Below, piece after piece: positions 32,599 to 43,999 of a DNA stretch of 64,000 bases. The DNA is from Rhinopithecus roxellana. Taxonomy: Eukaryota; Chordata; Mammalia; Primates; Cercopithecidae. A model generated the notes under the pieces. It saw nothing but the letters and a program-made list of their open reading frames with translations. It was not told the origin of the DNA and ran no database searches. The stretch covers positions 79,695,444 through 79,759,443 of the forward strand of contig NC_044558.1 of assembly GCF_007565055.1 (NCBI RefSeq). Direction: 5' to 3'. The translations under genes were made by a program, and so were the position numbers. Numbering within the stretch: the first letter of the stretch is position 1; each line of letters starts with the position of its first letter.

Positions 32599-32954
32599 TG
32601 TTTTGGCTGGTTCTGTGTCCCCACCCAAATCTCATATTGAATTGTAATATCCAGGTGTCGGGGGAGGGACCTGGTGGGAAGTGACAGATCATGGGGGCGG
32701 ATTTCTCCCAGGCTGTTCTCATGATAGTGAGTGGGTTCTGATGAGATCTGATGGCTTAAAAGTGTGACACTTCCCCTCTTCTCTTTCTTTTGCCACTATG
32801 TGAAATGTGCCTTACTTCCCCTTCACCTTCTGCCATAATTGTAAGTTTCCTGAGGCCTCCCTAGCCATGTGGAACTGTGAGTCAACTAAACCTCTTTTCT
32901 TTAGAAATTACTCAGCCTCAGGGAGTTCTTTGTAGCAGTGTGGACCAATACAAC
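32599..32954 (+). mobile_element. THE1/MST-type solo LTR
   Basis: TGTTTTGGCTGGTTCTGTGT at the left; CCACCCAAATCTCATATTGA, ATCATGGGGGCGGATTTCTC, GATGAGATCTGATGGCTTAA, GAGTCAACTAAACCTCTTTT and right end ACCAATACAACA. Sense. A solo copy. Confidence 0.88.
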
Positions 32955-33597
32955 AGGAGAGTCGCATGGAAGACCAGGCTCAGAATGCTCACTCCAGCTA
33001 CTTCTCTCTGTTATGCACCATCCCTTATGATTAACTTTTACCTATCTGGTGATTTTGCAGTTTTGGAGAAAAAAAGGCATGTCTGACAATTAGGCTGAGT
33101 AACACTAAACAGCTTTCTCTAATTCCACTATTTTTAAATTATAGAATACAGCACAGTAGTAGCCACAGTGTGGGAAAATGATTGGATGAAGAAGGGAGTT
33201 CTCAGTGTTAATGCATTTTTAAGTCTCCTGTGTTCTGGCGGACCATTACTTGGAAGGAATCTCATAGCTCCACTGATTTTCTAACAATCGAAATCATTGC
33301 ACAAGTATCTAGAAACCAGGGAAAACAATTTCCTCATATTTGTAAAATAAATTATAATGCAGGTTGATTAACTTTTTAAAAATACAGTGATCCTAGGCGA
33401 TCCTTAATTGATGGCATAAAACTTGTTCTCTAGTTGTTTAAGACAAGAGACATTCTTTGATGTCAGATATTCATCATCATCATAATAGTAACAAATATAA
33501 TAATGCATTAACCATATTTTGTTGACTGCCATCTGTGTGCTGATGTATAGTTGGGATGGAGACAGGCAGTGGCCCTCAAGCCCATCCTCCTCTTCTT
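32955..33597. other. Unique AT-rich DNA
   Basis: Nothing recognised; a short ATCATCATCATAATAG patch near 33471. Confidence 0.4.
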
Positions 33598-33945
33598 TCA
33601 GTGAGTAATAGAATAGCCACTTTTCACCAGCTTCTCAGCATCAAGGCCACATTTTCCAGCACCCCTTGTAGGAAGATGTAGCCATGTTACTGTGCTCAGG
33701 CCAATGGAATGATGGGCCTTTTCCAAGGCATGACTCTGTTTCCCCTTATCTCCTTCCTGCTGGTTGTACTGGGATGTGTTGAACCACATGGGACCAAGTG
33801 GATAACACCCCAGGAACGGCCAAGCAACAAAAGAGAAAGAGTCCGGGTCCCTCGTGACTTTGAATTAATGAAACCACTTAGTTGATGATTAATGGCAGCT
33901 GCCATACCAACTCAGTTTTACTCAAGAGGGAATAAACAATTAATT
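33598..33945 (+). mobile_element. Ancient LTR-type relic (MLT1-like)
   Basis: GAAGATGTAGCCATGTTACT, CAGGCCAATGGAATGATGGG, CTTATCTCCTTCCTGCTGG, GAAAGAGTCCGGGTCCCTC and AGAGGGAATAAACAATTAAT follow an old LTR-type repeat related to the relic at 25905. Family name uncertain. Confidence 0.5.
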
Positions 33946-34024
33946 TATTAATTAATCCAATGAGTAATAGTGAAGAAAAAAAAAATATTCTTCAGTTCTC
34001 AAGGAGCTTAAAGTGTAATCATAA

Positions 34025-34290
34025 CAGCTGCTTTTTACGGAAACTATTCATGTACCAGGCCCTCTGACCAAGTGCTTCTCAGCATTATTCCATTCAATGC
34101 TTATAACAATCTGTGAGGTAGGTCTATTACTCCCATTTTTCAGAAGAGGAAACTGAGGCTTGAAGATGATAAATTATTTTCTCCAAGTCACGTGATAATG
34201 GTAAGTAGTGACCATAGCCCAAATGCAAGTTCCTCCACTCCAAAGTCCATGCTCTTATATAATACACCTCCCCAGTACAAAGACTGCAGC
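34025..34290 (-). mobile_element. MIR SINE, antisense
   Basis: TGTACCAGGCCCTCTGACC, AACAATCTGTGAGGTAGGTC, AGAAGAGGAAACTGAGGCTT, AAGTCACGTGATAATGG and AAAGTCCATGCTCTTATAT: MIR in antisense, nearly full. Confidence 0.85.
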
Positions 34291-34413
34291 GGGTTGATCT
34301 CTCACAGGCCAGCTCTAATTGGTTCCTCAGAGAAGTGTGTTGGGAAGAATTCATGGTCACAAATGAAAGCAGGCAGGTGGGCCAGGAAGCATGTGATGAT
34401 TGACTAGTCTGGC

Positions 34414-34830
34414 TGTATTCACTTCCTGGGGCTTCCATAAAAAGCACCACAAACTGGGTGGTTTAGTACAACAGAAATGTATGTCTCACACTTCTGGAGT
34501 TTAGGAGTCTGATATTAAGGCGTAGGCAGGTCCATGTTCCCTCTGAAGTTTTGAGAGAAAGGTCTGTCCCAGGCCTATCTCCCAGCTCTTGGTACTCCTT
34601 AGTTGGTGGCAGCATAACTCCAGCCTTCACCTGCCATGCTCCCTGCCTACATGCCTGCCCCTGTGTCCCAATTTCCTTTGTGATAATGTCACCAGTCATA
34701 TTTGATTAGGGGTCCACCATACTCCAATATGACCCCATCTTAACTAACTACATCTGCAACAACCCTATTTTCAATTAAGGGATACTAGGGGTTAAGACTT
34801 CAGGGGTGGGAGGTCTGCACTCAGGGCAGG
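34414..34830 (-). mobile_element. MLT1-type LTR
   Basis: TGTATTCACTTCCTGGGGCT at the left; AAACTGGGTGGTTTAGTACA, TGGTGGCAGCATAACTCC, GTCACCAGTCATATTTGATT and AACTACATCTGCAACAACCC in order. Right end decayed. Confidence 0.7.
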
Positions 34831-35365
34831 CATTTGCCTTCTCTTGGATACTGACTTCCTATTAAAAAAAAGAAAAAGAAAAAACGGAAAAAGAAAGAAA
34901 AGAAAATTAGAGAAGACTGTCCCTGGGGATAGATTAGCACTTTCACATTTGTTTTATAAAATGTCCTCACATGCTCATTTCTTAATGAATGCTTAATGCT
35001 TCCAGGGACTCAACTAAACAAAAATTGATTATCTATTTCCACACTAAGATGAAGAATATATTAATAATCTCTTGTGAAAACAACTGAGAGTAGAAGTTAC
35101 TGAAGATGAATCGCACAGAAGGCTGATGGTAACATTAGTATTGAAACTCAGATTTTCCAACCAGAACTCTTGATATGGTAGAGCCTCGGGAAAATACTAG
35201 ATGTTGGAAGCAGGGAAGGTAACATTTCTGGGAAAGCCAGTATCTCCTCCTCACTAGCAAAAGGTCTGGCTCAGAAGATGATTCGTGCCTCCTTCACTGC
35301 AGAAGACAGACTTAAATTCCTGAGCAGGAAGCAGTGATTTCGAGGTCAAAGAATATCACCAGCAG
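34831..35365. other. Unique DNA with an A-rich tract
   Basis: A-rich/AAAGA tract at 34864-34908; otherwise unclassified. Confidence 0.4.
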
Positions 35366-35369
35366 TAAA

Positions 35370-35530
35370 TCTCCTTCCCCTCTTCTGTGCATCCTCACAG
35401 TGCATGCTACTCAGGCAGCATTATTATTGTATCTCTCTTGTAATTGGAGATATGAAGGCCCAGAGAGTTGGCCACATCTTGTCTAAGGTTCAGGTGACAG
35501 AAATAAGAGCAGAGAGCCACAAGCGCCCTT
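35370..35530 (-). mobile_element. MIR SINE fragment, antisense, decayed
   Basis: GAGATATGAAGGCCCAGAGA, CATCTTGTCTAAGGTTCAG and AATAAGAGCAGAGAGCC match antisense MIR core positions. Confidence 0.5.
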
Positions 35531-35693
35531 GTTCTTGCTTTGCTCAAGGGCACACGGTTGGTTTCATCTCTCCCTACTATGAAGAGGCAAATTTACTCAT
35601 ATGCAAAAGAGATGCTGTGACCCGCATATGTTTGCTTTTGATTCAAGTGAGAGGAAAAATGTTAGTTCTTTTTTTTTTTTTCCAGGTGAGAAG

Positions 35694-35730
35694 CTCTCTC
35701 TCTCTCACACACACACACACATACACACAG
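35694..35730. repeat. (TC)n-(AC)n short microsatellite
   Basis: Six TC then about ten AC units with one TA interruption. Follows a T-run at 35669-35680. Confidence 0.9.
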
Positions 35731-36702
35731 TTATTACCACTTTGAGAGCACCATCTCTCAATTGTCTTGACATCAAGGACTTTTTGTTTGCTGGGATTTG
35801 AGCTGAAGAACATTTTTTCAAACCATGAGGAAGAGGGAAACGTCTAAAATGACCAAGGTTTTCAGCTTCACAGGCTATAAGCCCCAATAAGTTTATTAAG
35901 ATGGATGAGACAAAATCCCATATAAATAGATCTTTATACCTATTCTGTTGCCTGTTGGTGATAAGCTAAAATATTAATTCCTGGGAAGCAAAATAGATAA
36001 TAATACCCACAGTAATATATCAGGAATTTCTGTTAGAATTTGTTCATTCAGAGTGACAGATGTTCCTCCTCCAATTCCGTATTTAAGGAGACAGAAAGAG
36101 AGGTAGAGGAGGTCTTGTAGATTCATGCTCTTGGGACCTCTGATGTTGATGGACATCTCCTCAGCTTGTCCTTTGTAAAATGACGTTTGTAACCATTTCT
36201 AGTACAGTAATGAATGTCTGGCTACAGGACAAGGAAATGACAAAAAATAATGAACAGAATAGACACCATCAAGAACATTACTAATCTGGGAGAAAGAGGA
36301 CCCACTATTTGACATTGGGTCTTTAACTCTCGGACTTAAAGAAAAGCAAAGATAATTTCCCCAAACTGTTTCTAACACTTAAAAAAAAAAAAACAGCAAT
36401 CTGGATGCCAATAAACCCACATTTCATGTAAATAAAACAGTTCGTGGTATCATTTAATCTCTCTAATTTCATGTGTGGAATCATTCTTGAATAAGTCAAC
36501 TGCATAGCTTCATTAAGACAAGGACTGAAGGAATTAAGATTTTCTTTAATTCCGCATCCGATTCTCCTTTTCTTGTTGTTCCAGAAGTTTATTTTTAACC
36601 GTATATTTGAACGCATAGTTCTTAGGCATATTTTTCATCATATGAGCTAATTTTTATCCAGTGTCTACGATTTCATCTCACTTTAGAGGTAGTCTCACTT
36701 AT
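35731..36702. other. Unique AT-rich DNA
   Basis: Nothing recognised across nearly 1 kb. A 97-codon antisense frame (36323-36616) has no recognisable product. Confidence 0.4.
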
Positions 36703-36997
36703 GCTGGGCATGATGGCTCACACCTATAATCCCAGCACTTTGGGAGGGCCAGGTGGGAGGATCACCTGAGGTCAGGAGTGCGAGACCAGCCTGGCCAATA
36801 TTGCAAAACATCTTCTCTACTAAAAATACAAAAATTGGCTGGATGTGATGCCACGCACTTGCAATTCCAGCTACTCAGAAGGCTAAGGTAGGAGAATTGC
36901 TTGAACTCAGGAGGCAGAGGCTGTAGTGAGCTGAGATCCTACCACTGCACTCCAGCCAGGGAGACAGAGTGAGACTCCGTCTCAAGAAAAAAAAAAA
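36703..36997 (+). mobile_element. Alu SINE (S type)
   Basis: GCTGGGCATGATGGCTCACA at the left, both arms, tail of about 11 A at the right. No clear target duplication. Confidence 0.92.
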
Positions 36998-37066
36998 TCA
37001 AGAATAGCTGTACTCGAGGTGGGGGAAGCTACAAATTTGAGCTAGGAACATCTGAAAATTCTTCTA

Positions 37067-37375
37067 TTTATTTTATTTTATTTGTTTTATTTATTTATTT
37101 TTTTGAGACAGAGTCTCACTCTGTCACCCAGGCTGGAGTGCAGTGGCACAGTCTCGGCTCACTGCAACCTTCATCTCCCAGGTTCAAGAGATTCTCCTGC
37201 CTCAGCCTCCCAAGTAACTGGGATTACAGGCACCTGCCACCACTCCCAGCTAATTTTTTGTATTTTTTTAGTAGAGACAGGGTTTCACTGTGTTGGTCAG
37301 GCTGGTCTCCAATTCCTGACTTTATCCACCCACCTTGCCCACCCACCTTGCCCTCCCAAAGCCACTACGCCCAGC
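37067..37375 (-). mobile_element. Alu SINE (S type), small 5' deletion
   Basis: T-rich tail with TTTATT units, then GAGACAGAGTCTCACTCTG; the right end joins CCCTCCCAAA directly to GCCACTACGCCCAGC, losing about 20 bases. Target duplication CTGAAAATTCTTCTA (37052) and CTGAAAAATCTTCTA (37376). A CACCCACCTTGCC unit is duplicated near 37327-37352. Confidence 0.94.
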
Positions 37376-37390
37376 CTGAAAAATCTTCTA

Positions 37391-37851
37391 ATGTTAAGAT
37401 CTTATAATGTGAACATTTTTATTTAAGATATTCCATAGAATTCATCGTTTTCATGTTCTCTGCACATTCTTGATTGGACTCTACGATGGCTGCACCACAT
37501 AAAAAGTTACCAGTGGTCATTTCGAATCCTCATTGGTTTCTCCACTGGTGCCATGAAGCTTGGTTTTCCCCAAGGAGAAATAGTGACAGAGAGTTTGTGC
37601 TGACAGTGACCCCAGGGCTGTGTACCCTGTGAGGGTCTGTGCTGCTCCTGGGCTCTGTGGAGCCAAGATAACTAACTTTGCTCACGGAGATATTTATCCT
37701 ATTAATATGGCACCAATAAGGACAGGGGAGCTGCTTGTTTTCAGTTTGTCACTTTAATTGAGGTTTTTCTTTATAAATCCGTATAAAAGCCCTCTGCGGC
37801 ATGGGTGCAAGCAGGGACGAGCAGTTTAAAGTGGGATTTGCCCACGGACTT
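37391..37851. other. Unique DNA, nothing recognised
   Basis: Includes ATTTATCCTATTAATATGGC and TATAAATCCGTATAAAAGCC, non-repetitive AT-rich stretches. TATAAA/TATAAAA here is not tied to any transcript evidence. Confidence 0.4.
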
Positions 37852-38012
37852 GGTTTACGGTAGACCTGGATTCAGGTACCTGCCTTGCCACTGGGCAACG
37901 AGGTGACTTTGGTCGATTTGCTTGAACATCTTGAGCCTCAGCTTTCTCATCTCTAAAATGGACATAATAACAGCGTCTTCTTCATATAGCTGCTATGCTA
38001 ATTAAATCAGCA
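37852..38012 (+). mobile_element. MIR SINE
   Basis: GACCTGGATTCAGGTACCTG, GCCTTGCCACTGGGC, TCAGCTTTCTCATCTCTAAA and ATGGACATAATAACAGCGTC: the MIR core in order. Confidence 0.8.
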
Positions 38013-38139
38013 ATAAGCAAATTGGGGAGTGGTCAACAATCCCTCTTACATATGTGTGTGTGCTCTGTAACTTTTCCTTTTAAGAACTTCCTCCATCCAA
38101 TTCCATGGGCTCCTGTTGGGGTTTCCAAGTCTGCAGCTT

Positions 38140-38385
38140 CATTAATCAGTAACACTTATGTAGTATGTAGTGCCTACTACATGCTAGTTACTGCTTTAAA
38201 TCCTCTACAGACAATAATTCATTTAACCTTCAGAACAACCCTATATGTTAGGCATGATTGTATTTATTTTACAGGTAAGGAAACTTCGCGAGAAGGTCAT
38301 AAGACATGCTGAAATTTACGTAGTTATTAAGTGGCTGAGTAGGGATTTGAGACCAGGCCATCCAACTCTAGATCTGAACATAACT
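38140..38385 (-). mobile_element. MIR SINE, antisense
   Basis: CTACATGCTAGTTACTGCTT, CATTTAACCTTCAGAACAAC, TTTACAGGTAAGGAAACTTC and TAAGTGGCTGAGTAGGGATT: near full-length antisense MIR. Confidence 0.82.
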
Positions 38386-38668
38386 ACTTATCTATAACTA
38401 CTTATGCATACCATGCATATCCATGTCTAGCACGTAAGCTTTAATTCAGCCTGGCCAGTTATGTTTCCCCAGCCCCTAGAAACAAGCACTCAGCTGGAAT
38501 TGGAAAGCAAGTTTGCAGTTCCAGATAGACTCTGTTGCAAGAATTGACCGGCTACTCAGGGAGAGAACGTCACTCTATTTACTCTGAAACTGCCACTTGT
38601 AAGGGAGACATAAGCCTGGAACTGCTGGGGAGTATCTTTTCAGCTCGTGGAGAGAAGCTGCCTGAGAT
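38386..38668. other. Unique DNA, nothing recognised
   Basis: No repeat landmark or gene feature. Confidence 0.4.
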
Positions 38669-38682
38669 AAATGTTAACAGCA

Positions 38683-38981
38683 GGCCGGGCACGGTGGCTC
38701 ACGCCTGTAATCCCAGCACTTTGGGAGACCAAGACAGGTGGATTGCCTGAGCTCAGGAGTTCGCAACCAGCCTGGGCAACACAGTGAAACCCCATCTCTA
38801 TTAAAATACAAAAAATTAGCATGGTGGCATGTGCCTATAGTCCCAGCTACTTGCGAGGCTGAGGCAGGAGAATTGTTTGAACTCGGGAAGGAGAGGTTGC
38901 AGTGGGCAGAGATCACGCCACTGCACTCCAGCTTGGGCAACAGAGTGAGACTCTGTCTCAAAAAAAGAAAAAAGAAAATTA
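38683..38981 (+). mobile_element. Alu SINE (S type), full length
   Basis: GGCCGGGCACGGTGGCTCAC at the left, tail AAAAAAGAAAAAAGAAAATT. Target duplication AAATGTTAACAGCA (38669) and AAATGTCAACAGCA (38982), one mismatch. Confidence 0.95.
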
Positions 38982-38995
38982 AAATGTCAACAGCA

Positions 38996-39815
38996 GAGCA
39001 GAAGCTGATTTCAGTAAACGAAAGAAAAGTAAAGAGATGCAGTGGCCTCTAGATCCAGCCAAGACTTAAATTCCTGACTACATGGGCTAGTAAATCCCTA
39101 TTTTAGGTGTAAACTGCTTTGATATGGTGTTCTAGTACTTACCCCACTAAGAGACTTGAAAAATAAAAGTGCAGAATAAGCATTAGCAAGCTTTAGTAAA
39201 CTTAAACATGCAAGATGTGCTAATGTACACACACATAGACATATACAGATATTAGAGATATTTAGTCAAGACTATGGAAGACTTAATAATAACAATTTCA
39301 CAATAATCATTAATAATAATTTAATCATTATAAGTACGATTAAACCTGATAAGCAGACATAGTGAACATTTTGCCACTAGAGTGTACTGCCCAATACATA
39401 CTTGTCTGAATTCGTTAAGGATTTTTGCTACAAAAGTTCAAAATCTAGTCTTGCAGTATACCTCCTACTACACAGGATTGGAGCAATTTTAAGAACCCAG
39501 AGGTCACAGGCTTTCACAGAATGCATATAAAGCACATGAGCTTTAGACACAATAAAGGATTTCGATTGCTATTATATTTAGTCCTTGACTAACTGGTCTC
39601 CTAATCAATGTATGTCTTAATCTCAGGCTATATCTGGCAGAGAAGACAGTAATACTAGAAGAGGCACTTGGGTTTCTGTAGGGAGTATAAACCTCCAAAC
39701 CACTTTCAAACCAATGGCATTTATTCTTTCAGCTGGGTGATCTGATTTATTAAAGGGATTTATACAACCCTATACTAAAGGGTTGTAAAAATGTACAATG
39801 ATTTTATATACATTC
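38996..39815. other. Unique AT-rich DNA
   Basis: Nothing recognised. TAATAATAACAATTTC-type AT-rich patches near 39285-39345. Confidence 0.4.
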
Positions 39816-39819
39816 ATGT

Positions 39820-40112
39820 TATATGGAGATAGTGTGATATTGGTATTTTTGTACATTTGATATGTACAACTTTATGGACGTATATATGCAGTTAGTGTAA
39901 ATTGAAGCTTGTACATAGATAAGATATATAATATTTTATACACACATAGAACATGTGTCGTTAGTGTGATGTGTATGTTTGCATATATGTAAGATGTAGT
40001 TAGTGTGACATGTATGCTTGCATATATGTAAGATGTAAAGTCTTAACTTATGTGCGTGCAGAATATATGCAGCCAGTGTGACCTGGATGTTTTCACAGAT
40101 GTAGGGATTTTC
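39820..40112. repeat. Degenerate tandem repeat, about 39-bp unit
   Basis: Two clear adjacent 39-bp units, 39957-39995 and 39996-40034 (GTAGTTAGTGTGACATG ... TATATGTAAGAT, three differences). Diverged units with the same TAGTGTGA/TAGTGTAA start lie at about 39825, 39889 and 40070. The array explains the repetitive HICKHT-type antisense frame at 39936-40154, which is not a gene. Confidence 0.75.
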
Positions 40113-40865
40113 ACAGCCCTTTAGAATTGTGTACTCTACACAAACATTCTCCATCGTATCACCTTGTCAGTGTTTCCATAGAGAGACAAACATTTATGTA
40201 GTTGAGACCAGCCTAAGTACATGCAGCAGCACGTTCATCATCGCCACACACAAGTCCCTTTCTCAGCACGAAGCCAAGTAGTCATTCCCAACTCACGTCC
40301 TCCTTTTTCAGTTTTACTTAATGCTTGTGGAATTTCTGGAGCATTAAAATGGAGCCCCAGTTGCAGAATAAAAAAGAATTATTTTTTTTCAAAAATAGAT
40401 CTTTCCCTTTTTGTAGTACTTTTTTACTCCTTCTGATTTGAAATGCTGTCATAATTAGTAGCAGATGCTTAATTCAGACAGAGATTTTAAAAAGGGATCT
40501 GGATGGAGTGAAATAAAGGGGAAATTACTGGAGAAAAGTCACTTCTGGTATCTAAATAGAAGTTCTCTGTTAATTTTTTTTTATTATTTCAGACATGTAG
40601 AACATTGCAACACACTGACTTATTTTAAATCTCCATGTTCAACAATTTGTTCGTGGCAGAAAATGCTTAAAAATGAAACAAGACCCTAAACTCCTACCCC
40701 AGGGTATGTTATTTATTGACACTTTGGAAAGATTGCCCTTAAAGAATTTTAAAATATACATTCCTGTGCTGTTTCATATTATTTTTGCACATTTTTCCCC
40801 AAATTCTATCCTAATGATACCAAATGCATGTGCAGAGAAGGAGATGCATTAGGGAACAAAATAAG
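40113..40865. other. Unique DNA, nothing recognised
   Basis: Short frames only; no repeat family that I know. Confidence 0.4.
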
Positions 40866-40869
40866 TGGA

Positions 40870-41235
40870 GCAGTATTAGGGAAGCAATTAACATTTATTA
40901 GCCATTTAATATGTGGTGGCCATTACTTTGTATTAGATGCTTTACTTACACTAACTGTTGGAATCATTATAAAGCTATTGTGTTCCGGGTACTATAATTT
41001 ATAGCCCAATGACTAAGGTAAATAATGTCACCGATTAAGCACTTTTTATGTTACAATTAATGGACTGAACACTTAGATATACTTTTCTAACTTTAGTCTT
41101 ACAGAAAACAGGTGAGTGGGCACTATTTGTACACTAATTTACACATGAAGAAAAGGATGCTTACAGGATAGGTAATGTTCCCAAAACATTTAGCTAATAA
41201 GTGGCAAAGTTACCAAGCCCACACTTCTAGCCAAC
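40870..41235 (-). mobile_element. MIR-like relic(s), antisense
   Basis: GTATTAGATGCTTTACTTAC, then a second start-like block ATTAATGGACTGAACACTTA, CACATGAAGAAAAGGATGCT, ACATTTAGCTAATAAGTGGC and GCCCACACTTCTAGCC. It could be one MIR next to a partial second one. Diverged. Confidence 0.5.
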
Positions 41236-42553
41236 TTCATGGCATGGCCTCAATGTTGGGTATATTGCAAAACACTTAGCAGAGGTTCCAATGTGCAATA
41301 CATTTTAGTAGAAAACAATAGTTGCCTGGGACCAGGTCTGGGCACAGGGATCTACTTGGCCAGACCAAAACTCAAGGCTAACAAAATAGACCAATGGAAT
41401 AAATTGAGATACCAAGAAACTAAGCTAAACACGTGGATATTTGATAAATTATAGAGCAGACAATGTAAATTAAGGGGAGATGGGTGTAAGTTTAATAAAT
41501 ATATTGGCCTTCCCATGGAAGAAAACATTCACTTCCTACCGTATGCAAATTACACTGAAAACAGTGCCTCCAAGTCTCTCCCAAGTCCAAATCTTGATAC
41601 CATCAGTCCCATCTTTCTTCCCGTTTTTATACATAACCAACTTTTTCCAGGTCATACCATCAGATCCAGATGAAGATGTGATCAAAATGGACAACCACTC
41701 AAAAGCCAACACTTGTGGGGTCATAAGGAGATAGAAGAATCCTTGCTAAATCTCTACTGTGTAGAGAAGATCTGCTAAGGAGGATGTTCCTGATTAACGT
41801 CTTAGTGCATTGCTTTGTTGCTATTATTGTGTTGTTGAATGATGTATGCAAATGAGGGCCATTGTTGAGTTGCTTATAACAAGGCTAAGACTGAATAATG
41901 TCTATTTTTGTCCTCTTTTTTCTTACGCACTTCTTCCTTTCCTCTAAATTAATGTTGAATTATATTTTTTAGAATATTGACTTAGAGTCTCAGTTTGTTA
42001 GCCAGCCAGGCCCTCCATGTTTCTTGGCCATCCCTAAAGTGTGGTAGGCAGTTCTGCTTTTATTTTCATAGAAAAAAATGAACACAGTTGATGTAACTGT
42101 CTAAAGAGCTAGTTCAAAGATGAGAAAAATGCCTCTAGAGAATTTAAAATACTTGTTGAATCTTATTTATGATGCAAGCTAGTTTTCTTATAAACAATAT
42201 TTTCCACGTGATTCTGTCTTGAGAACACAATATTTTATTTCCATTTCAGCATTACCTAATTCCCATATGGCAATGCCTAAAATCTTTTCTGATATTAAAC
42301 ACGTTATAAAAGTGACATGTCAAATTTGAAAAATGTCACTAATGTGAAAGTTTTAATTATGAATAATTTTTAAATTGCTTTTTTCTCTGTAGTAATAGGC
42401 TTGGTATTATGCAAAAACTCTAAACTATGGAACTGTTTCAAACACTCCAAAAGCTGAAAGGGTCTACTTTTTCTGAGATCCTGATCTGTGTAAGGTCACA
42501 CAAGCACTGTTGATTAAGAATCAACTTTTATTTTATTGATTTTCTGTATTAGT
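41236..42553. other. Mostly unique; small L1-like piece
   Basis: 41380-41455 (ATAGACCAATGGAATAAATT ... ACGTGGATATTTGATAAATT) resembles an L1 ORF2 piece. The rest shows nothing recognisable. Overlapping opposite-strand frames at 41480-41734 have no product. Confidence 0.35.
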
Positions 42554-42570
42554 TTCCTGCCTCCAATTTG

Positions 42571-42910
42571 GGGGTTTTTGTTGTTATTGTTAATTTTCTT
42601 TCTTTCTCTTTTTTTTTTTTTTTTGAGATGGAGTCTCACTCACTCTGCCACCCATGCTAGTGTGCAGTGGCATGATCTCGGCTCACAGAAACCTCCGCCT
42701 CCTGGGTTCAAGCAATTCTTGTGCCTCAGCCTCTCGAATAGCTGGGATTACAGATGTGTGTCCAAACACCCAGCTAATTTTTGTCCTTTTATTAGAGACT
42801 GGGGTTTCACCACATTGGCCAGGCTGGTCTCGAACGCCTGACCTCAACTAATCCATCAGCTTCGGCCTCCCAAAGTGCTGGGATTACAGGTGTGAGCCAC
42901 CGGGCCTAGC
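42571..42910 (-). mobile_element. Alu SINE (S type)
   Basis: T-rich tail beginning GGGGTTTTTGTTGTTATTG then pure T, GAGATGGAGTCTCACTCAC; right end CACCGGGCCTAGC. Target duplication TTCCTGCCTCCAATTTG (42554) and TTCTACCTCCAATTTG (42911), which shows the G/T-rich left part belongs to the insertion. Confidence 0.93.
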
Positions 42911-42929
42911 TTCTACCTCCAATTTGATT

Positions 42930-43999
42930 GTTTCCTACTCATATTTTCGTCATTTCCTAACTTTTACTTGCTTTGGTTTTATTTTTCTCCTTATTTTCTG
43001 TTATCTTCAGGTAGAAACTTAGGTTGTTGATTTGAGATCTTTCTTTGTTTCTAATAAAAGTTTGAAGAGATTTTGCTACAACGTTTCCTCTTAGCACCAC
43101 TTTTGTTGCATCCCGTACATTTTGATATATGGTGTTTTCATCTACACTCAGTGTTATGTGCTTTATTTAGTGCCTTCAAAACCTCTTTTTTTACACATAA
43201 ATTGCTCATAAGCATGTGGTTTAATTTCCACGGATTTGGGGGATGTCCTGTTGTCTTTCTGTTATTAATTTCTACTTTGATTTTATTACAGTGAGAAAAC
43301 ACATTCTGCACGATTTTAGTTTTTCTAGATTTGTTGAGCTTAGTTTTATGGTCCTTAATGTGGTCTACCTTGGCTGAATATTCCATGGGTACTTAAAAAA
43401 ATGAGTATTCCTCGTCGCTGAAACGAATGTCAATTAGATCCTGTCAATTGATTGTGCTGTTCACATTTGCTATATCCTTGTTAATTTTCTGAGTAGCTGT
43501 TCTATCGGTTACTGAGTTTATTGATGTCTCCAACTTTAACTGTGGATTTTCCGTTTCTCCTTTTCAGCTCTATTAGTTTTTATTTCATGCATTTTGAGGC
43601 TCTGGTGTTTGGCGTACACATATACAGGATTGTTGTCTTTCTGGTTGATTGATCCTTTTATCATTATGTAATGTTCTCATTTCTCTTTAGTAATTTTCTT
43701 TGCTCTGATGTCTGCTTTACCAGAAACCAATAGAGCTACTCCAGTTCATTTTTTTAATGATGGCATTTCATATCTTTTTCCATCCTTTTGCATTCAACCT
43801 ACTGATGTCACTGAATTTGAAGTGAGTTTCTTTTAAGTAACATATAGTGGAATCATACTATTTTTATCCTCTCTGCTAATCTCTGTCTTTGGATTGGTGT
43901 GTTTACATTATTTACATATTAATATAAGGTAAATATTGATTTTTTAGTTTTTAAATCTGTCATTTTCCAGTTTCCTTTCTATGGTTTTCCATTCCTTAT
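42930..43999 (-). mobile_element. L1M LINE, antisense, ORF2 region
   Basis: GCATGTGGTTTAATTTCCAC, TTTAGTTTTTCTAGATTTG, CCTTAATGTGGTCTACCTTG, GGTTACTGAGTTTATTGATG, CTTTTATCATTATGTAATG, CTTTGCTCTGATGTCTGC and GAAGTGAGTTTCTTTTAAG: L1 ORF2 in antisense. Full of stops; a dead, old element. An LTR interrupts it at 44000. Confidence 0.8.

Noticed and set aside
37760..37800. TATAAATCC and TATAAAAGCC as a core promoter
   Set aside because: No CpG, initiator or transcript evidence; AT-rich DNA gives such motifs often.
39936..40154. Repetitive antisense frame with HICKHT-like units; considered as a zinc-finger-like or CRISPR-like array
   Set aside because: The repetition comes from a degenerate 39-bp tandem repeat. 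Repeats are adjacent without spacers and the host is a primate.
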